Origin: Candidatus Thioglobus sp. | Lineage (GTDB): Bacteria > Pseudomonadota > Gammaproteobacteria > PS1 > Thioglobaceae | Assembly: GCA_003978285.1 (NCBI GenBank) | Contig: QOAB01000137.1 | Coordinates: 1-11,915 of the forward strand | DNA: 11,915 bases | Direction: 5' to 3' | Part shown: one piece after another, positions 1 to 7,158 of the stretch | How positions within the stretch are numbered: the first letter of the stretch is position 1 | Layout of the letters: every line of letters starts with the position of its first letter | Notes under the pieces: model-generated | The model's database searches: none | What the model was told of the DNA's origin: nothing | Seen by the model: only the letters and a program-made list of their open reading frames with translations | Program-made: the position numbers and the translations under genes

Positions 1-964
1 ATTCACGATATTCGTCTAAGGTGGTCGCACCCATACAGTGAAGATCTCCGCGAGCCAATGCTGGCTTAAGCATATTTCCAGCATCCATTGCACCATCACC
101 TTTGCCCGCGCCAACCATAGTATGAAGCTCGTCAATAAATAAAATCACCTGCCCTTGTTCGGCTTCAAGCTCTTTTAATACCGCCTTTAAGCGCTCTTCA
201 AATTCACCACGGTATTTAGCACCCGCTACCAATGAAGCCATATCGAGTGATAGTAATCGCTTACCTTTAACACCTTCAGGCACTTCATTGTTAATAATGC
301 GTTGCGCCAAACCCTCGGCAATGGCGGTTTTTCCCACACCGGGCTCACCAATGAGTACTGGGTTGTTCTTGGTTCGGCGTTGCAGCACTTGAATAGCGCG
401 ACGGATTTCACCATCACGACCAATGACAGGATCAAGCTTGCCATCAATTGCCATTTGGGTTAAATCAGTTGTATATTTGTCTAAAGCATCTCTTTGTGTT
501 TCTGCATTTTGATCGTTCACAGTTTCACCTCCTCTTAGGTTTTCAATCATGGTTGTGAGTTGTATTTCATTCACACCATGCTTTTTTAATAGTTGGGTTG
601 TTGCATCATTGCCTTTGATAACAGCCAATAAAAATAACTCGGTAGTGAGATAGCTATCCCCTCGATCGATAGCCAATTTATCAGTCTGATTCAATAGACG
701 TAATAAATTTTGTGAAATATTAATATCGCCTGTTGGATTGTCTAATGAAGGTAATTGATTTATTTGTGCTTCAATATCACCTCTTAATTTAGCAAAGTCT
801 GTTGAACACTGAGACAATAGACTACTGACCGTGCTAGATGAATCACCAACCATTGCGCTCAACACGTGCAAGGCTTCAATCACACTGTGATTAAAGCCAT
901 TAGCAAGAGATTGAGCATTAGCTAAATCCTGCTGAAATTGAGCCGTTAATTTATTAATATCCAT
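1..964 (-). CDS. clpB: ATP-dependent disaggregase ClpB (5' part, runs off left edge)
   Basis: Hsp100 chaperone that threads aggregated proteins through a hexameric ring together with DnaK. Only the first 321 codons are in the window. Visible parts are the N-terminal Clp repeat domain (about residues 1-145) and most of the first AAA+ module. Walker A is GEPGVGKT at 206-213 and Walker B is ILFIDE ending in E279; both fall at the same residue numbers as in E. coli ClpB. The motif [10 protein letters not shown] precedes Walker A, and [10 protein letters not shown] (a substrate-contacting pore loop in this family) lies between the Walker motifs. The ATG at 964-962 matches the usual N-terminus, but its upstream ribosome site is weak. 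A heat-shock type promoter lies just upstream, and a strong internal start site lies at codon 149; both are listed separately. Identity is certain; the second ATPase ring is outside the window. Confidence 0.97.
   Translation of the reverse strand, partial: MDINKLTAQFQQDLANAQSLANGFNHSVIEALHVLSAMVGDSSSTVSSLLSQCSTDFAKLRGDIEAQINQLPSLDNPTGDINISQNLLRLLNQTDKLAIDRGDSYLTTELFLLAVIKGNDATTQLLKKHGVNEIQLTTMIENLRGGETVNDQNAETQRDALDKYTTDLTQMAIDGKLDPVIGRDGEIRRAIQVLQRRTKNNPVLIGEPGVGKTAIAEGLAQRIINNEVPEGVKGKRLLSLDMASLVAGAKYRGEFEERLKAVLKELEAEQGQVILFIDELHTMVGAGKGDGAMDAGNMLKPALARGDLHCMGATTLDEYRE
518..533 (-). promoter_or_regulatory. internal Shine-Dalgarno and GTG start for short ClpB
   Basis: Inside clpB the minus strand reads AGGAGGTGA (533-525), then four bases, then an in-frame GTG (520-518) that is codon 149. 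This is an almost ideal Shine-Dalgarno at normal spacing, and clearly stronger than the site before the ATG of the full-length gene. In E. coli a second ClpB form lacking the N-terminal domain starts at GUG codon 149, so both the position and the codon are conserved here. Use of this start is inferred, not shown. Confidence 0.75.
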
Positions 965-1002
965 GTACTATCTTGATGTTTTTTGTTAAGTTGCTTACTA
1001 TC

Positions 1003-1028
1003 TATGGGATGATATGACGATATTCAAG
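1003..1028 (-). promoter_or_regulatory. sigma-32 (RpoH) type heat-shock promoter of clpB
   Basis: On the minus strand CTTGAA (1028-1023), 14 bases, then CCCATA (1008-1003). This fits the RpoH consensus (CTTGAA, 13-15 bases, CCCATnT) with the last -10 bases imperfect. The predicted start of transcription is about 30 nt before the clpB ATG. clpB is an RpoH target in E. coli. The same DNA must also hold the promoter of the divergent trmL; a weak sigma-70 candidate on the plus strand is TTGATG (973-978), 17 bases, TACTAT (996-1001), overlapping the clpB leader. Confidence 0.72.
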
Positions 1029-1045
1029 GTCATAAATAAAATATT

Positions 1046-1498
1046 ATGTTAAATTTAGTATTGTTTGAACCAGAGATTCCTAACAACACCGGCAGTTTGA
1101 TTCGCCTAAGTGCCAACATGGGCGCGAGTCTGCATTTAATTAAACCCTTTGGTTTTGAAATTACAGACAAACGCCTGAGACGAGCGGGGCTTGACTACAA
1201 AGAGTTAGCGCAAGTATATGAGTATGAGAATTTTGAAGATTATTTACTAAAGGCCAAGCCAAATCGACTATATGCAGTGAGCTCTAAAGTATCTACTAGT
1301 TATGCTGACGTTAATTATCAAAGTGGTGATTCGTTTTTATTTGGTCCGGAGACACGAGGCCTCCCTCAAGAAATATTGGATCAATATCCAGGCATTACTT
1401 TGCCAATGCAAGCAGGTTCTCGCAGTTTAAATTTATCTAATTGCGTTTCAATTGTGGCGTACGAGGCTTGGCGTCAGCTTAGATTTGTTAAATTATAA
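1046..1498 (+). CDS. trmL: tRNA (cytidine/uridine-2'-O-)-methyltransferase TrmL
   Basis: SPOUT-class methyltransferase that 2'-O-methylates the wobble base (position 34) of certain leucine tRNAs with S-adenosylmethionine. It is 150 aa, close to the roughly 157 aa of E. coli TrmL and a minimal SPOUT domain without an extra RNA-binding domain. Family motifs are in order: EPEIPNNTG at 8-16, DKRLRRAGLDY at 41-51, FGPETRGLP at 99-107 and SRSLNLSN at 125-132; the last two form the trefoil-knot cofactor pocket. The ATG gives the canonical MLNLVLFEPE start, although no good Shine-Dalgarno precedes it. It is transcribed alone, divergent from clpB, and its last 25 nt are also coding for the end of fmt on the other strand. 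Confidence 0.95.
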   Translation: MLNLVLFEPEIPNNTGSLIRLSANMGASLHLIKPFGFEITDKRLRRAGLDYKELAQVYEYENFEDYLLKAKPNRLYAVSSKVSTSYADVNYQSGDSFLFGPETRGLPQEILDQYPGITLPMQAGSRSLNLSNCVSIVAYEAWRQLRFVKL

Positions 1499-2418
1499 GC
1501 GTTAGTAAAATCATTAATATTGGCTATTTTCTTGCCGGCTAATTGTATTTGTTCTAGGCTTAATGCACCGTCACCCGTAGCAATGATGCAAACCCCCTTG
1601 CCGTATTCAATGACTTCACCAGGTTCTGCATCATAGGCAAGGCTTATGACGGCAGCAGATAAAATACGCAAGACTTTGTCCTCAAATTTGTCACTTTGTG
1701 CATGCGCTTGAGCGACAGGGTAAGGGTTAAATGCCCTAATTTGTTGGTTGATTTGAACAGCGCTTTGTGACCAATCAATCCAAGCCTCTTCTTTGCTGAG
1801 TTTTTTGGCATAAGTTACGCCGTCTTCATTCTGCACAGTTGGTGACAAGTCATCAAGATGGGCCAGAGCCTCAACAATAGCCTGCGCACCGAGTATGGCT
1901 AATTTACCATGTAGAGAATGCGCTGTGTCGGACTCGGTAATGGCGCAAGTTTTTTCTAGCAGAATATCACCGGTATCTAGCCCCTCATTCATTTGCATGA
2001 TACCTACACCCGTTTGCTTGTCACCTGCTAGAATTGCACGTTGAATAGGGGCCGCACCACGCCAGCGTGGTAATAGCGATGCATGAATATTGAGACAGCC
2101 ATATTTAGGTGTTTCTAATACAACTTTAGGTAAGAGCTGCCCGTAGGCCACCACCACCATGATATCTGCATTAAGGCTGGCTAGAATTCGTTGTGTGGCT
2201 TCATCTTTTAAGCTTTCAGGTTGAAAGATAGCCAGATTGTGTTCTAGTGCTTTTTCTTTTACTGGACAAGCGCTCAGCACACGACCACGACCTTTTGGGC
2301 GATCCGGCTGACAGTAAACACCTTTAATATCGTGCCCTGCATTAATGAGTGATTCTAGAATGTCAACAGAAAATCCAGGCGTGCCTGCAAATACAATACG
2401 CATACTTTTAGAATGCAT
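1474..2418 (-). CDS. fmt: methionyl-tRNA formyltransferase
   Basis: Transfers a formyl group from 10-formyltetrahydrofolate to Met-tRNA(fMet) for translation initiation. It is 314 aa (E. coli 315). The N-terminal Rossmann-type catalytic domain has FAGTPGF near the start, QPDRPKGRG at 37-45, SLLPRWRGAAPIQ at 114-126 and GLDTGD at 146-151. The formyltransferase triad Asn/His/Asp is N110, H112 and D148. The C-terminal domain carries the usual LSKEEAWIDW (207-216) and RAFNPYP (228-234). The ATG at 2418 shares one base with the argH stop (TAATG). A second ATG five codons in (2403-2401) gives the more standard MRIVFAG start and is equally possible. It is the third gene of a coupled block with argH and the thioredoxin-like gene. 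The usual partner def (peptide deformylase) is not adjacent. The 3' end overlaps trmL by 25 nt. Confidence 0.96.
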   Translation of the reverse strand: MHSKSMRIVFAGTPGFSVDILESLINAGHDIKGVYCQPDRPKGRGRVLSACPVKEKALEHNLAIFQPESLKDEATQRILASLNADIMVVVAYGQLLPKVVLETPKYGCLNIHASLLPRWRGAAPIQRAILAGDKQTGVGIMQMNEGLDTGDILLEKTCAITESDTAHSLHGKLAILGAQAIVEALAHLDDLSPTVQNEDGVTYAKKLSKEEAWIDWSQSAVQINQQIRAFNPYPVAQAHAQSDKFEDKVLRILSAAVISLAYDAEPGEVIEYGKGVCIIATGDGALSLEQIQLAGKKIANINDFTNAYNLTNLS

Positions 2419-3803
2419 TATTTTAGAGATTTTCGAGCAGTTTTAATCGCGGCTTTAACTTGATTGGGTGCAGTCGCACCCAAATGATCACGCGCACAAA
2501 GTGAACCCTCTAAAGAGAGTATATCAAACACATCGTTTTCAATACGATCATCAAAGGCTTGCAATTCTTCCAGACTTAACTCGCTAAGATCTTTTTGGTG
2601 TTCAATACCGTAAGACACAGACTGCCCAACCACCTCATGTGCATCACGGAAGGGTAAGCCTTTCTTGACCAAATAGTCTGCCAGATCAGTCGCTGTGGTA
2701 TAACCTTTTTTAGTTGAGTTATACATATTATCACGCTTGGTTTCAATGGTTGGCACCATGTCGGCAAACACACGCAAACAAGCCTTAAGCGTATCCACTG
2801 TATCAAACAGCGGCTCTTTGTCTTCTTGGTTGTCTTTATTGTAGGCGAGTGGCTGTGACTTCATAATGGTTAATAATGAAGTCAGGTTGCCATACACACG
2901 GCCAGTTTTTCCACGGACCAATTCTGGTACATCAGGATTTTTCTTCTGTGGCATAATCGATGAACCCGTACAGAAACTATCCGGCAGTTCGATAAAATCA
3001 AACTGTGCACTTGACCAAAGAATCAACTCTTCTGAAAAACGAGACAAGTGCATCATAATAACGCTTGCCGCAGACAAGAACTCAATGGCAAAATCTCGAT
3101 CACTAACACCATCAAGCGAGTTGGTGCAAATACGCTCAAAACCTAATAGTTCTGCTGTACGTTCACGATTAATTGGATAAGTTGTGCCTGCTAATGCCGC
3201 ACTTCCTAATGGCATTGAGTTCATGCGTTTACGGCAATCAACTAGACGTTCAGCATCACGTGACAACATTTCAAAATAGGCCATCATGTGGTGTCCAAAA
3301 CTGACGGGTTGGGCGGCTTGTAGGTGAGTAAAACCAGGCAAAATAGTGCTTGCTTCTTTTTCAGACAAATCAAGCAGTGCTAATTGTAAACGCTTAATTT
3401 CCACACTAATCGCATCCACTTGATCACGCAGATATAAACGAATATCAGTTGCCACTTGATCATTACGTGAACGACCTGTGTGTAGTTTTTTGCCGGCATC
3501 ACCACAAATTTCAGTCAGACGAGATTCGATATTCATATGCACATCTTCTAGTGCAACTGACCATTCGAATTCCCCAGTATTAATTTCATCTGAAATTTGA
3601 TTAAGACCCTCAATGATTTGGTCTTTTTCATCTACCGTAAGTATGCCGACTTCACTAAGCATTGTTGCATGTGCGATTGAGCCTTGAATATCATACGGTG
3701 CAAGGATTTTATCGAAAAACACTGAGGCGCCAAAAATTTTCACGAACTCGTCAGTCGGTTCGCTAAAACGTCCACCCCAAGATTGATTAGTTTTTTTAGT
3801 CAT
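2418..3803 (-). CDS. argH: argininosuccinate lyase
   Basis: Splits argininosuccinate into arginine and fumarate, the last step of arginine synthesis, as a cytoplasmic homotetramer. It is 461 aa (E. coli 457). The start [13 protein letters not shown] is typical. [10 protein letters not shown] at 107-116 and [10 protein letters not shown] at 157-166 hold the substrate-binding and general-acid regions (H160). The fumarase/aspartase superfamily signature [11 protein letters not shown] at 280-290 includes the catalytic serine S281 and lysines K287 and K288. All key residues are present. The ATG overlaps the stop of the upstream thioredoxin-like gene as ATGA, and the stop overlaps the fmt ATG, so translation is probably coupled throughout. 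No other arginine gene is in the window. Confidence 0.97.
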   Translation of the reverse strand: MTKKTNQSWGGRFSEPTDEFVKIFGASVFFDKILAPYDIQGSIAHATMLSEVGILTVDEKDQIIEGLNQISDEINTGEFEWSVALEDVHMNIESRLTEICGDAGKKLHTGRSRNDQVATDIRLYLRDQVDAISVEIKRLQLALLDLSEKEASTILPGFTHLQAAQPVSFGHHMMAYFEMLSRDAERLVDCRKRMNSMPLGSAALAGTTYPINRERTAELLGFERICTNSLDGVSDRDFAIEFLSAASVIMMHLSRFSEELILWSSAQFDFIELPDSFCTGSSIMPQKKNPDVPELVRGKTGRVYGNLTSLLTIMKSQPLAYNKDNQEDKEPLFDTVDTLKACLRVFADMVPTIETKRDNMYNSTKKGYTTATDLADYLVKKGLPFRDAHEVVGQSVSYGIEHQKDLSELSLEELQAFDDRIENDVFDILSLEGSLCARDHLGATAPNQVKAAIKTARKSLK

Positions 3804-4279
3804 AATTCAGCACTCATTCGTTGATGTAATTTTTTAGTTGATTTTTCAATCACTTCATCTAGATCTGTCCAATAATACTCTTCACTAGGCACACCTACAA
3901 TTTTACCCAGAATTGAGCCATAATTATCCACTAGCATCACGGTTGGAAAAAAATTAATGGCACGCTTAAAAGCAAATTCATTGTGCGAAACTTCTTCATT
4001 ATAAAAGTTGTTGATCTCGTCAAAGCTTTGCGCATCAATATGACGGATGATAATTTTTTTGTTATATTCCTCCATTGTTGCCATTGGACTCAAAACCTCT
4101 TCTTTGATTATTTTGCAATATCCACAGTCAGGGATGGAAAACATTATTAAAATAGGTATATTTTGTTTCCAAACTTTTTGAGCATCCATTAAGAAGTCTT
4201 TTGCAACTGGCAGGTTGAGCTCTTCAGCTATACTGACATTTGTAAACAATAGTAAAATAAGTAAACCGTATCGAATCAT
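3800..4279 (-). CDS. secreted thioredoxin-like protein (SoxW/DsbE-like fold)
   Basis: Predicted periplasmic thiol-disulfide protein of 159 aa. Residues 1-18 form a signal peptide (one Arg, a leucine-rich core, likely cut after Ser-Ile-Ala). The thioredoxin-fold features are [15 protein letters not shown] at 42-56 with the redox pair C52-G-Y-C55, and FPT at 111-113 with the expected cis-proline P112. This layout resembles small periplasmic thioredoxins of the SoxW/thioredoxin_2 type found in sulfur oxidisers; the exact partner is unknown. The ATG at 4279 is preceded by AGGA only three bases away. An ATG at 4303, giving eight more residues, is possible and would share a CATG with the hemC start. 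A still longer reading from 4426 lies inside hemC and spoils the signal peptide. It is the first gene of the block with argH and fmt, joined to argH by ATGA. Confidence 0.8.
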   Translation of the reverse strand: MIRYGLLILLLFTNVSIAEELNLPVAKDFLMDAQKVWKQNIPILIMFSIPDCGYCKIIKEEVLSPMATMEEYNKKIIIRHIDAQSFDEINNFYNEEVSHNEFAFKRAINFFPTVMLVDNYGSILGKIVGVPSEEYYWTDLDEVIEKSTKKLHQRMSAEL

Positions 4280-4301
4280 TTGTCCTATTTTAATACAAAG
4301 C

Positions 4302-5216
4302 ATGAATAAAACTTTAAAAATTGCAACACGTAAAAGCCCACTAGCCTTATGGCAAGCTGAGCATGTTAAAGCTAGATTAGAACACCACCACCCCGGTCTA
4401 AAGGTTGAGTTGGTTAAGATGACCACAAAAGGTGATCAAATACTCAACTCCCCTCTGTCAAAAATCGGCGGAAAAGGTCTATTTATTAAAGAACTTGAAG
4501 TTGGAATGATGGAAGGTGTTGCAGATATTGCTGTGCATTCAATGAAAGACGTGCCCTATGAAATCCCACCAGGATTTGAACTCGGTGCGATACTTAAACG
4601 TGAAAATCCATTTGATGCGTTTGTTTCTAATCATTATGAAAGTGTTAATGATTTACCTCAAGGTGCCAAGGTTGGTACTTGTTCTATGCGTCGTATTGTG
4701 CAGCTTAAAGCCATTCGACCCGATTTAGAAATATTGGATTTACGTGGCAACGTGAATACGCGACTACAAAAACTCGACAATGATGAATATGATGCGATTA
4801 TTTTGGCTTGTGCTGGCTTAATTCGCCTAAAGTTTGAAGACCGTATTAAGCAACAAATTTCAGCTGAGCAGTCATTGCCAGCTGTTGGCCAAGGTGCAGT
4901 TGGTATTGAAATTCGTGAAAACGATCAAGAAATTCTAGATTTAATCACCCCTTTAATTGACACCGAAACCTCTTATAGAATTACCTGTGAACGCGCTATG
5001 AATGCACGCCTTGAAGGCGGGTGTTCGGTGCCAATCGCAGGTTTTTCTACCATTGAAAATGACCAAATCACGCTAACAGGCTTGGTGGGTAATGTAGACA
5101 CTGGCGTTATTTTAAAAGAACAGGTTAGTGGGTCTATTAATGAGGCAGAACAGCTTGGTATAACATTGGCTGATAAGTTAATTTCATTAGGCGCTAAGGA
5201 TATTTTAAAAGGATAG
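4302..5216 (+). CDS. hemC: hydroxymethylbilane synthase (porphobilinogen deaminase)
   Basis: Joins four porphobilinogen molecules into hydroxymethylbilane in tetrapyrrole synthesis; cytoplasmic. It is 304 aa (E. coli 313). Seen are [12 protein letters not shown] at 8-19, [14 protein letters not shown] at 53-66, HSMKDVP at 79-85 with catalytic D83, [12 protein letters not shown] at 147-158 and [11 protein letters not shown] at 238-248. C241 is the attachment site of the dipyrromethane cofactor. The stretch GTCSMRR (125-131) has Cys where Ser is usual (GTSSLRR), a harmless-looking change. I chose the ATG at 4302 because it gives the standard N-terminus; an upstream ATG at 4215 adds 29 residues that lie in the divergent gene and match nothing. 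hemD does not follow; instead a pterin dehydratase gene starts within 3 nt of the stop. Confidence 0.96.
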   Translation: MNKTLKIATRKSPLALWQAEHVKARLEHHHPGLKVELVKMTTKGDQILNSPLSKIGGKGLFIKELEVGMMEGVADIAVHSMKDVPYEIPPGFELGAILKRENPFDAFVSNHYESVNDLPQGAKVGTCSMRRIVQLKAIRPDLEILDLRGNVNTRLQKLDNDEYDAIILACAGLIRLKFEDRIKQQISAEQSLPAVGQGAVGIEIRENDQEILDLITPLIDTETSYRITCERAMNARLEGGCSVPIAGFSTIENDQITLTGLVGNVDTGVILKEQVSGSINEAEQLGITLADKLISLGAKDILKG

Positions 5217-5218
5217 TG

Positions 5219-5509
5219 ATGCCAACACCCATTGACCAGAAAGCTTTAAAACAATTACAAGATTGGACAATCCTTGATGAAAAACTACATAGAGTTTTTA
5301 TCTTGGATAATTTTGTTCAAGCCTTTGGTTTTATGACACAAGCTGCAATTGTGGCTGAAAAAATGAATCATCATCCTGAGTGGTCTAATGTTTATAAAAC
5401 CGTTAGGGTTGATTTGACCACCCATAGCGAAGGCTGCATTACCCAACTAGATGCTGAATTAGCAGCGAAGATGGATGATATTTTTAATAAAATGAATAAC
5501 AAAGGATAG
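5219..5509 (+). CDS. phhB: pterin-4a-carbinolamine dehydratase (PCD/DCoH family)
   Basis: Dehydrates 4a-hydroxytetrahydrobiopterin, the product of aromatic amino acid hydroxylases, and related pterins. It is 96 aa, the normal length. The published active-site pattern for true PCDs, [EDKH]-x3-H-[HN]-[PCS]-x(5,6)-[YWF]-x9-[HW]-x(8,15)-D, is fully met by E47, H51, H52, P53, Y59, H69 and D78, so it is probably active rather than a degenerate relative. The start is a choice between GTG at 5216 and the next codon, ATG at 5219. The Shine-Dalgarno AAAAGGA ends at 5213, which suits the ATG (5-nt gap) better than the GTG (2-nt gap). No phenylalanine hydroxylase gene is near; a general pterin role or a distant partner are both possible. 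It is co-transcribed with hemC by position. Confidence 0.9.
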   Translation: MPTPIDQKALKQLQDWTILDEKLHRVFILDNFVQAFGFMTQAAIVAEKMNHHPEWSNVYKTVRVDLTTHSEGCITQLDAELAAKMDDIFNKMNNKG

Positions 5510-5515
5510 TTAAAT

Positions 5516-6172
5516 ATGTTGAGATCAATCGAAAAAAACTTTTTTAAAATTGTACAACGTCTAGGCTTGTTATTTGCAATACTTTCATTTGCTGCTGTTG
5601 TGATATTAGGTATTACCAGTTATCAAAAAATTAACATTGAGGCGACTGACCAAATTGACACACCTGTGATTCATTTTGCAGATTATCAAAACCCTATTAG
5701 CGCTCAAGAGGTGGAAATCACCACAGACTTAAAAGAAAACGATGCTTTCAATCAAGAATTCGATGCACAGGTGGCAGACATTGTAGCTGCATTAGATACG
5801 TTGCCCGACACCTCGATTGATAAAACAGATTTAGCACAGAAAGTTAAAATTTTGGTCAAAATTAAGTCAAACGATTACCCGAAAAATTTACAATTGACTT
5901 ACGCAAAATCTTTAGCCAAGCTCACCAAACAAATGGTTAATGTAGGTGGTGAAAAAACCAATGTTGATGAGTTTATTAGATGGCATGATCAAGAATTTGT
6001 TAAGCAAGTTAACGCACAAACGCAAAACAACTTTTTACGTATGGGCTCTCTAAAAGCAGAGAAAGCAACTGGATTTGCCATGCTAGCAGCGGCAGCTGCT
6101 GCTTTAGGAATTTTCATTATGTTTGTGATGATGTTGGTGATGTTACGAATTGAGCGCAATACTCGACAATAA
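5516..6172 (+). CDS. unrecognised protein with two membrane helices
   Basis: 218 aa, family not recognised. A hydrophobic helix at about 17-37 follows a basic N-terminus (RSIEKN, KIVQR), and a second at about 186-210 is rich in Ala and Met and is followed by a basic tail (RIERNTRQ). By the positive-inside rule both ends are cytoplasmic, and residues 38-185 form one periplasmic domain. That domain is acidic in its first half (many Asp/Glu, about 41-110) and more basic in its second; it has no cysteine and no motif I can name. It has a good ribosome site, AAAGGA at 5501-5506, nine bases before the ATG. It lies 6 nt after the PCD gene and 5 nt before the oxidoreductase gene, so it is probably in the hemC operon. 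It is not HemX, which has one helix and about 390 residues. Confidence 0.85.
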   Translation: MLRSIEKNFFKIVQRLGLLFAILSFAAVVILGITSYQKINIEATDQIDTPVIHFADYQNPISAQEVEITTDLKENDAFNQEFDAQVADIVAALDTLPDTSIDKTDLAQKVKILVKIKSNDYPKNLQLTYAKSLAKLTKQMVNVGGEKTNVDEFIRWHDQEFVKQVNAQTQNNFLRMGSLKAEKATGFAMLAAAAAALGIFIMFVMMLVMLRIERNTRQ

Positions 6173-6177
6173 TTCAT

Positions 6178-7158
6178 ATGCAAGCAATCGGATTTAATGG
6201 TGTTGAATTTATTGAGTTTGAGAAAGAAACAGCCACACCTCAAGGTCGAGATTTAATCGTAGAAATCCAGGCCATTTCTATTAATCCGATTGATACCAAA
6301 GTTAAGCAAACAGTTACTAAAGACAGCCCTCTAAAAATTTTAGGTTATGACGCAGCAGGTGTTGTCATCTCTGCGGGTGACCAAACCTCTCTTTTTAAAG
6401 TGGGCGATGAAGTTTTTTATGCCGGTGACATGACTAGAGACGGTTCTAACGCCACCCATCAACTGGTGGATGAGCGACTTGTTGGTCGCAAACCAAGCTC
6501 TCTTAGTTATGAGCAAGCGGCAGCTTTGCCACTCACCAGTATTACTGCTTGGGAATCGTTATTCGATCGTTTAAAAATCACCAAAATAGACCATGATAAA
6601 ACTTTATTATTAATTGGTGCTGCTGGTGGCGTGGGCTCTATGGCGATCCAATTTGCTAAACAAGTGGTTGGCATAAAGGTTATTGCTACAGCTTCTCGTG
6701 CTGAATCTAAAGATTGGTGTAAACAAATGGGCGCCGATATAGTGATTGATCACCATGACCTTGTAGAGCAGTTTAAAGATAGCCATCTTGATGCACCTGA
6801 CTTTATCCTGTGTATGGGCGATCCGGATGAATATTTTGAAACCATGGCTGAGTTGATTGCACCACAAGGCAGTATTTGTTTGTTGGCCAATGCGGGCAAA
6901 GACTACAACATTAATTTACTCAAGGCTAAAAGCATTACTTTGGTTTGGGAGATGATGTTTACCCGTTCTATGTTTACAACAAAAGATCTTGTAAAGCAGC
7001 ATGAATTGTTAAATGAAGTGGCAGACTTGGTCGATAGTGGAAAAGTAGTAACCACAGTAACACGTCAGCTGAACCCAATCAATTTAGAAAATATCATCGA
7101 AGCACACACAATGATTGAGACGGGAGCTATGATTGGTAAGCTAGTGATTACTCACTAA
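6178..7158 (+). CDS. NAD(P)H-dependent quinone oxidoreductase-like protein (MDR superfamily)
   Basis: 326 aa, medium-chain dehydrogenase/reductase of the zinc-free quinone-oxidoreductase type. The N-terminal GroES-like part has SINPIDTKVK (34-43), the usual sequence where zinc enzymes carry a Cys ligand, and GYDAAGVV (56-63). The nucleotide-binding domain has GAAGGVGSMAIQFAK at 147-161. The catalytic and structural zinc cysteines of alcohol dehydrogenases are absent. Such proteins reduce quinones or activated enals with NAD(P)H; the substrate cannot be told from sequence. The start 5 nt after the preceding stop has no clear Shine-Dalgarno, which suggests coupling to the upstream membrane-protein gene. 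The last 11 nt overlap the 3' end of ftsY on the opposite strand. Confidence 0.88.
   Translation: MQAIGFNGVEFIEFEKETATPQGRDLIVEIQAISINPIDTKVKQTVTKDSPLKILGYDAAGVVISAGDQTSLFKVGDEVFYAGDMTRDGSNATHQLVDERLVGRKPSSLSYEQAAALPLTSITAWESLFDRLKITKIDHDKTLLLIGAAGGVGSMAIQFAKQVVGIKVIATASRAESKDWCKQMGADIVIDHHDLVEQFKDSHLDAPDFILCMGDPDEYFETMAELIAPQGSICLLANAGKDYNINLLKAKSITLVWEMMFTRSMFTTKDLVKQHELLNEVADLVDSGKVVTTVTRQLNPINLENIIEAHTMIETGAMIGKLVITH

Noticed and set aside
226..447. 73-residue open frame on the minus strand inside clpB
   Set aside because: Out of frame with the certain ClpB reading across Walker A; a shadow frame.
2866..3180. 104-residue open frame on the plus strand inside argH
   Set aside because: It is antisense to the conserved active-site region of argH and has no family features or ribosome site; a shadow frame.
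4215..4301. Upstream ATG for hemC
   Set aside because: It adds 29 residues not found in the family and lies over the signal-peptide codons of the divergent gene; the ATG at 4302 gives the standard start.
4280..4426. Long N-terminal form of the thioredoxin-like protein starting at 4426
   Set aside because: The extra 49 residues lie over conserved hemC codons and would bury the signal peptide inside the protein.
6178..7158. Zinc-dependent alcohol dehydrogenase
   Set aside because: The catalytic Cys and the structural four-Cys group are absent; the zinc-free quinone-oxidoreductase type fits better.
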